NCBI GenBank assembly: GCA_003389385.1
Contig: QQVM01000011.1
Span: forward strand, 1 to 64,000
Direction of reading: 5' to 3'
Source of the DNA: Bacteroidota bacterium
Lineage (GTDB): Bacteria > Bacteroidota > Bacteroidia > AKYH767-A > 2013-40CM-41-45
DNA length: 64,000 nucleotides
The notes below the pieces were generated by a model, which worked only from the letters and a program-made list of their open reading frames with translations, did not search any database and was not told where the DNA came from. Made by a program: the position numbers and the translations under genes. This document shows positions 46,516 through 57,221 of the stretch, one piece after another (position 1 is the first letter of the stretch; every line of letters begins with the position of its first letter).

Positions 46516-48618
46516 ATGAAAATAAAGAAGGACATATTCTGGAGGATTCACCTTTCATTCATTGTATTGTGCATGATGGGACTGGCTATCATTGTACAAA
46601 TTGTAAGAATACAATTTGTTGAGGGAGAGCAGTGGAAAGAAAAAGCAAATAGCATGACGCTGAAATATTTTCCAATCGAAGCTTCGAGGGGAAATATCTA
46701 TTCGTCAGACATGAGTATGCTGGCCACTTCTGTACCTATGTATGATATCCGGTTCGATACACGTGCGAGCGGTTTAAGTACGGAGTATTTCAAAAAGAAT
46801 TTGGATTCTTTAGCCATCTCTCTCTCATCACTATTTAAAGATAAGTCCTGGCAACAATACCGACAGGAATTAAAGGAAGCTCATGCTGAAAAGCAGAGGT
46901 ACTATTTGGTGAAGAGGAATGTGAATTACGCTGAGCTGCAAAAAATAAAACAGTTTCCTCTATTCCGTGCAGGAAGAAACAAAGGCGGACTACTGGTTGA
47001 ACAAAGAAATGTTCGTGAACTGCCTTATAAGAAGCTTGCAAGCCGTGTGATTGGAACTTTAAGAGATGTCAAGCCGGTTGGAATAGAAGCGGCTTTTGAT
47101 GAAGAACTTAAAGGAACTCACGGGAAAAGACTCATGCAGCGACTTTCAGGAAATGTTTGGATGCCAGTAAGAGACAGGTCGGAAATGGAGCCAAGAGATG
47201 GCAGGGACGTGATTTCTACCATCGACATTCACATTCAGGATGTGGCTGAGCAGTCTCTTGAAGAGCATCTTCGATTTCATAATGCCGATCACGGATGTAC
47301 AATATTGATGGATGTTCAAACAGGAGAAATCAAAGCCATAGCCAATCTCTCCAAAACTGCTGATGGTAATTATGATGAAACTTTCAACTACGCAATAGCC
47401 GAGTCCACAGAACCCGGTTCCACTTTCAAGCTTGCCTCTCTGCTTGCCGCAATGGAAGACGGCTTGGTTAGTCCCGAGGATACTGTTGATGTCGGTTCCG
47501 GTCAGATGAGATTTTACGGACAAATCATGAAAGATTCTCATCCCCCTAAGAAAAGCAGGATGTCCGTTCAGGAAGTATTTGAAACGTCTTCAAATGTCGG
47601 AGTGTCCAAGCTGATAAACCGGCTTTACTTAAAAAATCCTCAGGCATTTGTAGACAGATTGCATTCATTCGGATTGAATGATCGACTGGATCTTCAGATC
47701 GACGGAGAGGGAAAGCCCAGAATTAAAACTGTGAGGGACAAAGATTGGTCGGGTGTTTCATTGCCATGGATGTCAATCGGTTATGAAACGAAACTGACTC
47801 CGCTTCAGATTCTCACCTTCTACAATGCCGTTGCCAACAACGGGAAAATGGTGAAGCCCAAGTTCGTTCGGGAAATTCAACATCACGGAAAAACAGTTAA
47901 GAAATTTCCGACAGAAATATTGCGCGACTCCATTGCCGGCGAAAAGTCAATCATGGCCGCACGCAGAATGATGGAAGGTGTTGTGGAAAGAGGCACTGCT
48001 ACAAGCTTGAACAAATCACCTTATAAAATAGCCGGAAAAACCGGTACGGCCCAAATTGCTAATCCTAAGTATGGCTATGATATAAAGATGCGTTCATACC
48101 AGGCTTCCTTCGTTGGATATTTTCCTGCCGATGAACCCCGATATTCATGCATAGTGGTAGTATATGCTCCATCAAATAACTTCTATTACGGTGGCGCTGT
48201 TGCTGCTCCGATTTTTAAGGAGATTGCAGATAAAGTTTATTCTAACCACCTGGATTTTCAGAACTCACCGCTGCAACAGGATACCAGCATCAATACTCTT
48301 CCTCTTGCTTTGGCGGGAGTTCAAAAGGATACACGCCGTGTGCTCGCCGGAATAAATATTCCCGTGGTTTCGGATGATGATGATGCTAAGTGGATTAACC
48401 CGGTTTTAAAAGAAGATAAATTATTGCTCACAGAAAGAGTTATTTCCATGAAGTCCATTCCCAATGTAGTTGGTATGGGCGCGAAGGATGCCACTTATGT
48501 TCTTGAAAATTCAGGATTGAGAGTGCTGATAGTCGGAAGAGGAGCTGTAATAAGGCAATCCATCGCTCCCGGAAGTAAAATAGAAAGAGGACAAACAATC
48601 ACAATCGAATTAGGCTGA
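46516..48618 (+). CDS. ftsI: peptidoglycan transpeptidase FtsI (class B PBP) with one PASTA domain
   Basis: 700 residues. One N-terminal membrane helix, an N-terminal dimerisation domain, then the transpeptidase: SxxK as S302-T-F-K305, SxN as S358-S-N360, KTG at 508-510. It cross-links peptidoglycan at the septum. The C-terminal 60 or so residues are a single PASTA domain (IPNVVGMGAKDATYVLENSG). The domain order is normal for this phylum. Followed two bases after the stop by murE. Confidence 0.96.
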   Translation: MKIKKDIFWRIHLSFIVLCMMGLAIIVQIVRIQFVEGEQWKEKANSMTLKYFPIEASRGNIYSSDMSMLATSVPMYDIRFDTRASGLSTEYFKKNLDSLAISLSSLFKDKSWQQYRQELKEAHAEKQRYYLVKRNVNYAELQKIKQFPLFRAGRNKGGLLVEQRNVRELPYKKLASRVIGTLRDVKPVGIEAAFDEELKGTHGKRLMQRLSGNVWMPVRDRSEMEPRDGRDVISTIDIHIQDVAEQSLEEHLRFHNADHGCTILMDVQTGEIKAIANLSKTADGNYDETFNYAIAESTEPGSTFKLASLLAAMEDGLVSPEDTVDVGSGQMRFYGQIMKDSHPPKKSRMSVQEVFETSSNVGVSKLINRLYLKNPQAFVDRLHSFGLNDRLDLQIDGEGKPRIKTVRDKDWSGVSLPWMSIGYETKLTPLQILTFYNAVANNGKMVKPKFVREIQHHGKTVKKFPTEILRDSIAGEKSIMAARRMMEGVVERGTATSLNKSPYKIAGKTGTAQIANPKYGYDIKMRSYQASFVGYFPADEPRYSCIVVVYAPSNNFYYGGAVAAPIFKEIADKVYSNHLDFQNSPLQQDTSINTLPLALAGVQKDTRRVLAGINIPVVSDDDDAKWINPVLKEDKLLLTERVISMKSIPNVVGMGAKDATYVLENSGLRVLIVGRGAVIRQSIAPGSKIERGQTITIELG

Positions 48619-48620
48619 TT

Positions 48621-50084
48621 ATGAAAATCCTCAAGGACATCATATACAAAGCGGGAATTGTGGAGATTTCAGGATCTACCGCGATTAATATTATTGATGT
48701 CACTTTTGATTCCAGAAGCGTAAAGGAAGGCAGTTTATTTATTGCTGTAAAAGGATTACAGTCCGACGGCCACAATTTTATCGAGCAGGTAATTGCTTCG
48801 GGAGCTGTTGCAGTGGTGTGTGAAAAACTTCCAGACATACTTCATGATTCAGTTGTTTACATAAGAGTTAACGACAGCTCTCTTGCCTTGGCACAAATCG
48901 CGGCAAATTATCATGGCAATCCAAGCGAAAAACTTAAGTTGATTGGAATTACAGGAACGAACGGGAAAACAACTACGGCGACACTTCTATTCAGCTTATT
49001 CAGGAAACTGGGTTATTCATGCGGATTGCTTTCTACTGTGAAGAATATGATCAACGAGCAGATTATTCCTGCGACTCATACAACTCCTGATCCTCTTAAG
49101 CTTAATGCGCTTCTTTCTGCGATGGTTGACGAAGAGTGTGAATACTGCTTCATGGAGGTCAGCTCACATTCAGTGGTTCAGAACAGAGTGTCCGGCCTGA
49201 ATTTCGCCGCTGGCGTATTCACCAACATCACTCATGATCACCTTGATTATCACAAGACATTCGATGCTTACCTGAAAGCAAAAAAAGGGTTTTTCGACAT
49301 GCTTCCTTCTGGCTCATTCGCCCTTGTAAATTCTGATGACAGAAACAGCAAAGTGATGTTGCAGAATACAAAAGCGAGCAAATATTCTTATGGCCTTCAT
49401 TCAATGTGTGATTACCGCTGCAAGTTGCTTGAAAACGAATTCACCGGCATGTTGCTGAATCTCGACGGACAGGAATTGCATTGCCGACTGGTTGGCTCCT
49501 TCAATGCATACAATATCACTGCAGTGTATGCTGTTGCACGTCTGCTGGGAAAACCAAAAATGGAGGTTCTGACAGAGTTGAGCAACCTTGAACCTGTTGA
49601 AGGAAGATTTGATTATGTGAGCTCTCAGAAAAATATCATTGGAGTTGTCGACTATGCGCATACTCCCGATGCATTGCAAAATGTGCTTAACACAATTAAT
49701 GATGTCCGTTCCGGTAAAGGAAGAATTATAACAATAGTCGGTTGCGGCGGAGATCGCGACGCTTCCAAGCGTCCGGTCATGGCCAAAATCGCTGCTGAAC
49801 TGAGCGATCGAATTATTCTGACCTCCGATAATCCAAGATCCGAAGATCCAGGAGAAATTATTTCCCAGATGGAAAAAGGAATACCTGCGTCTGATTCTGG
49901 AAAAAGTCTGTCGATCGTCGACAGAAAAGAAGCGATAAAAACTGCTGTGGCACTTGCACAACCGGGAGACATCATACTTCTGGCAGGTAAGGGGCATGAG
50001 AAATACCAGGAGATCAAAGGAAAAAGAACTCCTTTCGATGATAAGCAAATACTCAGTGAACTTTTAAAATCCGTTGTGAAATAA
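48621..50084 (+). CDS. murE: UDP-MurNAc-Ala-Glu--meso-DAP ligase
   Basis: 487 residues. ATP loop [15 protein letters not shown]; substrate region [14 protein letters not shown]; the DNPR specificity motif at residues 403-406, which selects meso-diaminopimelate over lysine. It adds the third residue of the wall peptide, so the peptidoglycan is A1-gamma type, typical of this phylum. The stop shares its last base with the mraY start codon (ATAATG), so translation is coupled. Confidence 0.97.
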   Translation: MKILKDIIYKAGIVEISGSTAINIIDVTFDSRSVKEGSLFIAVKGLQSDGHNFIEQVIASGAVAVVCEKLPDILHDSVVYIRVNDSSLALAQIAANYHGNPSEKLKLIGITGTNGKTTTATLLFSLFRKLGYSCGLLSTVKNMINEQIIPATHTTPDPLKLNALLSAMVDEECEYCFMEVSSHSVVQNRVSGLNFAAGVFTNITHDHLDYHKTFDAYLKAKKGFFDMLPSGSFALVNSDDRNSKVMLQNTKASKYSYGLHSMCDYRCKLLENEFTGMLLNLDGQELHCRLVGSFNAYNITAVYAVARLLGKPKMEVLTELSNLEPVEGRFDYVSSQKNIIGVVDYAHTPDALQNVLNTINDVRSGKGRIITIVGCGGDRDASKRPVMAKIAAELSDRIILTSDNPRSEDPGEIISQMEKGIPASDSGKSLSIVDRKEAIKTAVALAQPGDIILLAGKGHEKYQEIKGKRTPFDDKQILSELLKSVVK

Positions 50085-51343
50085 TGCTGTATTACCTGTT
50101 TGAATACATACATCAGAATTTCAGCATGCCCGGAAGCGGAGTGTTTCAGTACATCTCCTTCCGCTCAGCAATGGCATTGATAACCTCATTGATCATTTCT
50201 CTGTTGTTTGGCAAGAGAATCATTCGATTGCTGATGAAAATGCAGATCGGGGAATCTGTGAGAGATCTCGGTCTTGAAGGGCAAAAGGAAAAACAAGGAA
50301 CTCCTACAATGGGCGGACTGATTATCCTGGCTGCGATTCTGATTCCGACTTTCCTTTTTGCACGTCTGATGAATGTTTATGTGATCATCATGATCATTAC
50401 AACTGTGTGGCTCGGCCTCATCGGATTCATTGATGATTACATTAAAGTTTTCAAAAAAGATAAGGCCGGCCTTGCAGGACGGTTTAAAATACTGGGACAA
50501 GTAGGGCTGGGAATCATTATCGGATTTACAATCTATTTCAATCCGCATGTGTTGGTCAAAGAAAAGATTGCTAAGGAGAACATCGTAGTTCAGAAATCTA
50601 CAGGAACAATCATTGATGATATCCGTCAAAGCGAAAACGAATTGTTCTCCAAAACTTCTGTAAAGTCAACCAAAACCACAATTCCATTTGTCAAAAATCA
50701 TGAGTTTGATTATGCTCTTCTGATAAAATGGATCGGGAAAGACTATAAGAAATGGGCCTGGATCATTTTTGTTCCCGTTGTGATACTGATTATAACTGCA
50801 GTCTCTAACGGTGCGAATATCACAGATGGCATAGACGGTCTGGCTACCGGAACATCAGCAATTATTGGAAGCACCCTGGGAATCCTGGCATACGTATCCG
50901 GAAATACCGTGTTCGCGGATTACCTCAACATCATGTATATCCCCAATACAGGCGAGTTGGTTGTATTCATATCTGCATTCGTCGGAGCCTGCGTCGGATT
51001 TCTCTGGTATAACGCATATCCGGCTCAGGTTTTCATGGGAGATACGGGCAGTCTTGCACTCGGAGGAATCATTGCAACATTCGCGATTTGCATCCGAAAG
51101 GAACTTCTCATTCCTATACTGTGCGGAATTTTTCTTGTAGAAAATCTTTCAGTGATGATCCAGGTAAGCTACTTCAAATACACAAAGAAAAAATACGGAG
51201 AAGGAAGAAGAATATTCAAAATGTCTCCTCTTCATCACCATTACCAGAAACTGGGATATCATGAGTCTAAAATCGTGACAAGATTTTGGGTAGTGGGAAT
51301 TGTGCTTGCAGTACTGACTGTCGTAACACTGAAGTTACGCTGA
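50084..51343 (+). CDS. mraY: phospho-MurNAc-pentapeptide transferase MraY
   Basis: 419 residues, about ten membrane helices. Makes lipid I on the cytoplasmic face. Motifs: [59 protein letters not shown], and [14 protein letters not shown]. It is longer than the E. coli enzyme (360) because of an extra loop (about residues 155-220) that is usual in Bacteroidota. Overlaps murE by one base. Confidence 0.97.
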   Translation: MLYYLFEYIHQNFSMPGSGVFQYISFRSAMALITSLIISLLFGKRIIRLLMKMQIGESVRDLGLEGQKEKQGTPTMGGLIILAAILIPTFLFARLMNVYVIIMIITTVWLGLIGFIDDYIKVFKKDKAGLAGRFKILGQVGLGIIIGFTIYFNPHVLVKEKIAKENIVVQKSTGTIIDDIRQSENELFSKTSVKSTKTTIPFVKNHEFDYALLIKWIGKDYKKWAWIIFVPVVILIITAVSNGANITDGIDGLATGTSAIIGSTLGILAYVSGNTVFADYLNIMYIPNTGELVVFISAFVGACVGFLWYNAYPAQVFMGDTGSLALGGIIATFAICIRKELLIPILCGIFLVENLSVMIQVSYFKYTKKKYGEGRRIFKMSPLHHHYQKLGYHESKIVTRFWVVGIVLAVLTVVTLKLR

Positions 51344-51351
51344 TATATGTA

Positions 51352-52707
51352 ATGAAGGAATCTAAAGATATAAATGGACCTGTAGTGATTCTTGGCGCTG
51401 CTGAAAGCGGTGTGGGAGCAGCTATCCTTGCCACAAAGCTCGGACTTGAGGTTTTTGTATCTGATTCCGGAAGCATCAAAGACAATTATAAGAAGCAGCT
51501 TAATCATCACCGGATATCATTTGAAGAAAACGGACATAGTTCCGACCGGATACATGATTCGTCTGTGGTAATTAAGAGTCCCGGTATTCCAGATAATAAC
51601 TCATTGGTAATCTCGCTTAGAGAAAGAGGCATTCCAGTGATCAGTGAAATTGAATTCGCCGGAAAATATACCGATGCTAAAATGATTGGCATCACAGGTA
51701 CTAACGGAAAAACGACAACCACTTTGCTTACTTATCATATTCTCAACAAGGCCGGACTTAATGTAGGACTTGCCGGGAATGTTGGTAAAAGCCTCGCTCT
51801 TCAGGTGGCTGAGTCAAGCTTCGATTATTATGTGCTTGAGCTTTCGAGTTTTCAACTTGATGGAATGTACAGTTTTAAATGTGATGTGGCAGTATTAACC
51901 AACATCACTCCTGATCATCTTGACCGATATGATTACAAACTGGAGAACTATGCCCGCTCAAAATTCAAAATCACAAATAACCAGGGACCTGATGACTCGT
52001 TCATTTATTGTGCCGATGATCCGATTACCCATCAGTACATGATGAAAGAAGAAATTAAATCTCACATGTTTCCATTTTCCATTAAAAAAAAATTGGAAGA
52101 GGGAGCGTGGCTTGAAAATGATCAATTAATAATTCACACACATAAACAACACTACTCTATGCTTATTCATGAACTTGCTCTCCAGGGAAAACACAACCTG
52201 TACAACTCCATGGCCGCTGGAATTTCCGCGCGCGTACTCGAAATCCGCAAGGAAATTGTCAGAGAAAGCCTTTCCGATTTCAAAAATGTGGAACATCGTC
52301 TTGAACACGTAGCCACTGTTCACGGAATAGATTTTGTCAATGACTCAAAAGCTACTAATGTCAACTCAACCTGGTATGCTCTCGAAAGTTTTAACAGACC
52401 GGTCATTCTCATCCTAGGCGGAGTCGATAAAGGAAACGACTATTCAATGCTTGCGGAACTTGTGAAAGAAAAGGTGAAGGGAATTGTCTGTCTTGGCAAG
52501 GATAATAAGAAAATCCGTAAAGCTTTTGCGGAGCAGGTTTCACAAATCGTGGAAACTGAAACTGCTGATGCCGCTGTAAAGGCTGCTTATGCAATGGGTA
52601 AAAAAGGTGATGTAGTTCTGCTTTCTCCTGCTTGCGCAAGTTTCGATCTCTTCGAAAACTATGAAGATCGCGGAAGACAATTCAAGATTGCTGTGAAATC
52701 GCTATAA
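51352..52707 (+). CDS. murD: UDP-MurNAc-Ala--D-Glu ligase
   Basis: 451 residues from the ATG at 51352, 8 bases past the mraY stop; the reading frame opens earlier, inside mraY, but without a plausible start. Motifs: VVILGAAESGVGAA at the N-terminus (Rossmann-like UDP-binding), [24 protein letters not shown], and NDSKATNVNSTWYAL, with the C-terminal block LLSPACASFDLFENYEDRG. It adds D-glutamate to UDP-MurNAc-Ala. Confidence 0.96.
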   Translation: MKESKDINGPVVILGAAESGVGAAILATKLGLEVFVSDSGSIKDNYKKQLNHHRISFEENGHSSDRIHDSSVVIKSPGIPDNNSLVISLRERGIPVISEIEFAGKYTDAKMIGITGTNGKTTTTLLTYHILNKAGLNVGLAGNVGKSLALQVAESSFDYYVLELSSFQLDGMYSFKCDVAVLTNITPDHLDRYDYKLENYARSKFKITNNQGPDDSFIYCADDPITHQYMMKEEIKSHMFPFSIKKKLEEGAWLENDQLIIHTHKQHYSMLIHELALQGKHNLYNSMAAGISARVLEIRKEIVRESLSDFKNVEHRLEHVATVHGIDFVNDSKATNVNSTWYALESFNRPVILILGGVDKGNDYSMLAELVKEKVKGIVCLGKDNKKIRKAFAEQVSQIVETETADAAVKAAYAMGKKGDVVLLSPACASFDLFENYEDRGRQFKIAVKSL

Positions 52708-52717
52708 ATCATACCTC

Positions 52718-53881
52718 ATGCAGACTACCTGGCTGGATAAATACTTCAAGGGAGACCGCACCATTTGGGTGATCGTATTCCTGCTGTCAATACTTTCTCT
52801 GCTGGCTGTGTACAGCAGCACTGGAACATTGGCTTACAAATACCAGAGCGGAAATACCGAATACTATCTCTTCAAGCATCTTGTCATTTTGTTTTTTGGC
52901 CTGGTCCTTATGTACGCCGCCCACAAAGTGAAATACATATATTATTCACGCTTGTCCGCTATCGCTTTAATCATCACTATTCCGCTCCTGCTGATCACTT
53001 TGCTCGGTGGAACCAGTCTGAATGAAGCGAACAGATGGCTTACACTTCCGGTAATTAACATCACATTCCAGACATCTGACTTTGCAAAACTTGCTCTGAT
53101 TATGTTTGTTGCCAGGATGCTGTCCAAGAAGCAGGACGAAATAAAAAGTTTTAAATCAGCATTTCTCCCAATCATTCTTCCTATTCTCCTGGTTTGCGCA
53201 TTGATTCTTCCTGCAAATTTTTCAACTGCAGGGATTCTCTTCATATCCTGTTGCTTCCTGATGTTTATTGGACGGATCAACATGAAATTCATTATGGCAC
53301 TGCTCGGATTGGCAATTGTGGGTTTCGTCTTATTCGTTCTTGTAGCAAAAGCCATAGGTAAAACCGGAAGGATTGACACATGGTCAGCACGTATCGAAAG
53401 GTTTGTGAACTCGTCTGAAGAAGATAACTATCAGGCAGAGCAGGCAAAGATCGCTATAGCTTCAGGAGGAATACTGGGTAAATTTCCGGGTAACAGCATA
53501 CAGAGGAATTACCTTCCTCATCCGTACTCTGATTTTATCTATGCCATCATCATTGAAGAGTATGGTTTGATAGGAGGTATCGGAATTATTGTTTTATATC
53601 TCGTGCTCTTTGTAAGAGTTATTCGATTTTTACATCACAGCCCAATGGCCTTCGGAACATTGCTTGCAGTAGGTTGTGCATTCAGCCTGGTATTCCAGGC
53701 AATGATAAACATGGCCGTAGCAGTAAACCTCTTCCCGGTAACAGGGCAGCCACTACCCATGTTAAGCATGGGCGGAACGTCAATTTGGTTCACCAGTATT
53801 TCTATCGGAATTATACTCAGCGTTAGCCGTCAGGTCGAAAGGGAAAAGAAAGAAGGAGGAACTGAACTTGCTCTGGCCTGA
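52718..53881 (+). CDS. ftsW: septal peptidoglycan polymerase FtsW
   Basis: 387 residues with about ten membrane helices of the SEDS family. FtsW/RodA motifs: GGTSLNEANRWLTLP, LPHPYSDFIYAIIIEEYGLIGG, and NLFPVTGQPLPMLSMGGTS. The position between murD and murG indicates FtsW rather than RodA. It polymerises lipid II with FtsI as partner. Its last 14 bases overlap the murG start. Confidence 0.95.
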   Translation: MQTTWLDKYFKGDRTIWVIVFLLSILSLLAVYSSTGTLAYKYQSGNTEYYLFKHLVILFFGLVLMYAAHKVKYIYYSRLSAIALIITIPLLLITLLGGTSLNEANRWLTLPVINITFQTSDFAKLALIMFVARMLSKKQDEIKSFKSAFLPIILPILLVCALILPANFSTAGILFISCCFLMFIGRINMKFIMALLGLAIVGFVLFVLVAKAIGKTGRIDTWSARIERFVNSSEEDNYQAEQAKIAIASGGILGKFPGNSIQRNYLPHPYSDFIYAIIIEEYGLIGGIGIIVLYLVLFVRVIRFLHHSPMAFGTLLAVGCAFSLVFQAMINMAVAVNLFPVTGQPLPMLSMGGTSIWFTSISIGIILSVSRQVEREKKEGGTELALA

Positions 53882-54998
53882 AATAAAAGTGATCATCAGC
53901 GGAGGCGGAACCGGTGGACATATTTTTCCGGCCATCTCGATTGCAAATGCGCTTATGGAACTGAACAGCAGAAATAAAATACTGTTCGTTGGAGCTCAGG
54001 GCCGCATGGAAATGGAAAAAGTTCCTGCAGCCGGGTATGAAATTATTGGCCTGAAGATAAAAGGCATCAGAAGGAAGTTGAGCCTGGAGAATTTTAAACT
54101 GCCGTTTCTTCTCATTTCAAGTTTATTTAAATCAGCTAAAGTGATAAAGAGATTTAGTCCGGATGTTGCAGTCGGTGTGGGTGGCTATGCCAGCGGACCA
54201 TTGCTTTTCATGGCAGGCTTGAAGAATGTCCCATCTCTCATCCAGGAGCAAAATTCATATGCCGGAATTACAAACCGCCTTCTCGCTAAACGAGCTTCCA
54301 AAATTTGTGTTGCGTACGATGGTATGAATAAATATTTTCCTCAAGAAAAAATTGTTCTGACGGGCAATCCGGTCAGAAAACAAATCAGGGAAATGTCCAT
54401 GGATAAGGCTTCGGCGCGGGCAAGTTTTGGCCTTGACCCCGATCGAAAAACTTTGCTGGTAATCGGTGGTAGTCTGGGCGCTGCAAGCATTAATAAGTCT
54501 GTCCTCGCAGGCTTGAATAAATTATCAGAAAAAGGCATTCAACTTATTTGGCAGACAGGAAAATCAGGTGCTTATTTTATTGATAAAGCCGGAAATCCGA
54601 ATGAAATAAAGAGACACATCAGTCCATTTATTGAAAGAATGGATCTCGCATTCGCAGCTTCAGATTTCATCATCTCAAGGGCTGGAGCCGGTTCCATCTC
54701 CGAATTGCAGATTGCCGGAAAACCTGTCATTCTTGTGCCTTCTCCTAATGTGGCCGAAGACCATCAGACTAAAAATGCAATGGCATTGGTGGAGATGAAT
54801 GCTGCCCTTCTGGTTAAGGACTCTGAAGCTGAGATGGTTCTGATCGATAAAGCAATTTCAGTTTCGGAAAGTGAAGCGCTCTGCAGGTCATTGTCAGAAA
54901 ATATCAAGAGTCTTGCAATTTTCGATTCCGACTTAAGAATAGCAAAAGAAGTGTACCGCTTGGCCGGAGTAATTGAAGGATCTGTTTCAAAGAATTGA
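53868..54998 (+). CDS. murG: lipid II synthase MurG
   Basis: 376 residues from a TTG start. An AGGAGG at 53854-53859, 8 bases before it, is one of the clearest ribosome binding sites in the window, although it lies inside ftsW. A GTG at 53889 is the only other option and would cut into the first strand. Motifs: VIISGGGTGGHIFPAISIA, LIQEQNSYAGITNRLLAK, IVLTGNPVR, and ISRAGAGSISELQIAGKPVILVPSP. It adds GlcNAc to lipid I. Confidence 0.95.
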   Translation: MLWPEIKVIISGGGTGGHIFPAISIANALMELNSRNKILFVGAQGRMEMEKVPAAGYEIIGLKIKGIRRKLSLENFKLPFLLISSLFKSAKVIKRFSPDVAVGVGGYASGPLLFMAGLKNVPSLIQEQNSYAGITNRLLAKRASKICVAYDGMNKYFPQEKIVLTGNPVRKQIREMSMDKASARASFGLDPDRKTLLVIGGSLGAASINKSVLAGLNKLSEKGIQLIWQTGKSGAYFIDKAGNPNEIKRHISPFIERMDLAFAASDFIISRAGAGSISELQIAGKPVILVPSPNVAEDHQTKNAMALVEMNAALLVKDSEAEMVLIDKAISVSESEALCRSLSENIKSLAIFDSDLRIAKEVYRLAGVIEGSVSKN

Positions 54999-55005
54999 AA
55001 AGCTG

Positions 55006-56415
55006 ATGACGAAATTTGATGATATCAGGTTTGTTTATTTCCTTGGAATAGGCGGTATCGGCATGTCAGCTCTGGCTCGTTTCTATATGGCAAGAGGAGT
55101 TTCCGTCAGCGGATATGATAAAACACGAACGGCTCTTACTGATGAATTGGAGTCTGAAGGAATGAAAATTTCCTATGATGAAGCTGCTGAAAAGCTTCCT
55201 GATTTTATACTTGATTCAAAGAACAATAAAAATTCAATTCTGATAATTTATACACCCGCTATCCCTTCCGATCATGCGGGGAAAAACTGGCTCATCAGTC
55301 AGGGCTTCAAATTATATAAACGCTCTGAAGTGCTTGGTCTGATTGCAAGTAAGTATTACACTGTTGCTGTTGCCGGTACGCATGGGAAAACAACCACCTC
55401 GTCAATGATCGCCCACATGTTGGTGCACGCAGGAAAACGCTGTACGGCATTTCTTGGCGGTATACTTAAAAATTACAACTCAAACTTTCTGGACAACACA
55501 AAAGGTGAAGGAAGTCACATATTGGTTGCTGAAGCTGACGAATATGACAGGTCATTTTTGACACTTTTTCCTGATGTTTCAATCATCACTTCCATGGACC
55601 CAGACCATCTTGACATATACGAAGATGCTAAATTCATGGAGGAGTCTTACCGGCTTTTCGCCTCACAGCTAAAAGACAAGGGAAAACTGATATATAAGAA
55701 AGGTCTTCCTCTTTCTAATACGTCTGCAAAAAGCAGTGCATATTCGCTGAAGACCGATGCAGATTGTTACCCTTCTGATGTAAGAATAGAGAGAGGTCGA
55801 TATTATTTCGACTGGAATGAAGGAGATGTTAGGTTAAAGGATCTCAGTTCCGGATTACCTGGATTGCACAATGTGGAAAATGCTGTTGCCGCAATTGCAG
55901 CCTGCAGACATCTTGGACTTACTGAAGAAGAGATACGTTCTGGAATCACATCTTATTCAGGTGTAAAACGAAGATTTGAAAGGATACTTGACACTGACCG
56001 GTTTACATACATTGACGATTATGCACATCATCCGGAAGAATTAAGAGCAAGCATTAGTTCTGCAAGAGAGATGTATCCCGGGAAGCATATTACAGGAATT
56101 TTTCAACCGCACCTGTATAGCAGGACACGCGATTTTGCTGACGGATTTGCAAAGAGCCTTTCTCTGCTTGACAGCCTCATTCTGATGGATATTTATCCGG
56201 CAAGGGAAAAACCAATACCTGGAGTCACTTCAGAGTTAATTTTCAATAAAGTACCCCTTGAGAATAAAATACTGGTTTCAAAAGATAATTTGATTGGCGA
56301 ACTGAATACGGAAGGTATTGAAGTCCTTCTTACACTTGGTGCCGGTGATATTGACTTATTTGTTGAACCGATAAGGGATCTTCTCTTGTTATCAAAACAA
56401 CAGAAACATGAATAA
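55006..56415 (+). CDS. murC: UDP-MurNAc--L-alanine ligase
   Basis: 469 residues from the ATG at 55006, 7 bases after the murG stop. An upstream TTG would add 11 residues and overlap murG by 26 bases, which is less likely. Motifs: FLGIGGIGMSALARF, VAGTHGKTTTSSMIAHML, EADEYDRSFLTL, DDYAHHPEELRASI, FQPHLYSRTRDF. It attaches the first L-alanine to UDP-MurNAc. The stop overlaps the ftsQ start by 8 bases. Confidence 0.97.
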   Translation: MTKFDDIRFVYFLGIGGIGMSALARFYMARGVSVSGYDKTRTALTDELESEGMKISYDEAAEKLPDFILDSKNNKNSILIIYTPAIPSDHAGKNWLISQGFKLYKRSEVLGLIASKYYTVAVAGTHGKTTTSSMIAHMLVHAGKRCTAFLGGILKNYNSNFLDNTKGEGSHILVAEADEYDRSFLTLFPDVSIITSMDPDHLDIYEDAKFMEESYRLFASQLKDKGKLIYKKGLPLSNTSAKSSAYSLKTDADCYPSDVRIERGRYYFDWNEGDVRLKDLSSGLPGLHNVENAVAAIAACRHLGLTEEEIRSGITSYSGVKRRFERILDTDRFTYIDDYAHHPEELRASISSAREMYPGKHITGIFQPHLYSRTRDFADGFAKSLSLLDSLILMDIYPAREKPIPGVTSELIFNKVPLENKILVSKDNLIGELNTEGIEVLLTLGAGDIDLFVEPIRDLLLLSKQQKHE

Positions 56416-57220
56416 TGGAATTGTTCTTAAAAAATCCGTAAGGATCGCGCTCTGGATTTCACTTCTATTCGCATTTATCATATCAGTCGGCTTCACTGAT
56501 TCGAGACAAGCTAACATGAAATGTTCTGAGCTCATGATTTCTGTCAATGATTCAACCGGACAATCATTTGTGGAAGCCCGCGATATCAGGCAAATCATAC
56601 TCGATAAATTCGGAGAAATTGAAGGACAGACGCTGAGTAATATTAACATATCTCTGTTGGAAAAAATCATTGATAATAACCCCTTCGTTGCGGATGCAGA
56701 AGTATTTTCATCCGTTAATGGAAAGCTTAACATTGAAGTGACTCAGCGCAAACCTGTCGTCAGGGTTTTCAATATCAAACAGGAGAGCTTTTACATTGAT
56801 GATCAGGGAGAATTCATGCCTTTGTCAGAGAAATATACAGCCAGAGTTCCGGTGGCAAACGGCTTCATACCGGAGCAGGAAAGTGATATCAATCTGCTGA
56901 TAAAAAAAGAATTTAATTCGCCTGATACTACCGGAAAAAAATCCGCCATATCAAGGGTGTATGCTATAGCGGATTTTTTAAACAGAAATGATTTTTGGAA
57001 TGCTCAAATTGAACAGATTTACATTAACGCTTCAGGTGAAATCGAACTCATTCCAAGAGTCGGCTTACATACCATCATCATTGGCAATACAGAAGGGCTT
57101 CAGGAAAAATTCGACCGCCTGTACACCTTTTACAATGATGGCTTGAATAAAACGGGTTGGAATAAATACAGTACAATTAATCTCAAATTCAAAGACCAGG
57201 TGGTCTGCACAAAAAAATAG
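56408..57220 (+). CDS. ftsQ: cell division protein FtsQ
   Basis: 270 residues. One N-terminal membrane helix (about 11-30), a POTRA domain (SVNDSTGQSFVEARDIRQI, NPFVADAEVFSSVNGKLNIEVTQRKPVVRV) and a C-terminal periplasmic domain. Sequence is diverged, but order and position between murC and ftsA make the call solid. Linked tightly to ftsA, one base after its stop. Confidence 0.9.
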   Translation: MNNGIVLKKSVRIALWISLLFAFIISVGFTDSRQANMKCSELMISVNDSTGQSFVEARDIRQIILDKFGEIEGQTLSNINISLLEKIIDNNPFVADAEVFSSVNGKLNIEVTQRKPVVRVFNIKQESFYIDDQGEFMPLSEKYTARVPVANGFIPEQESDINLLIKKEFNSPDTTGKKSAISRVYAIADFLNRNDFWNAQIEQIYINASGEIELIPRVGLHTIIIGNTEGLQEKFDRLYTFYNDGLNKTGWNKYSTINLKFKDQVVCTKK

Positions 57221-57221
57221 T

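Noticed and set aside
49401-50113. Two long antisense frames (215 and 153 residues) over murE
   Set aside because: The murE motifs on the other strand are intact; the antisense products are Ser/Cys/Ile-rich with no recognisable domain.
54973-55005. TTG start extending MurC by 11 residues into murG
   Set aside because: The ATG at 55006 gives a normal MurC N-terminus and non-overlapping genes.
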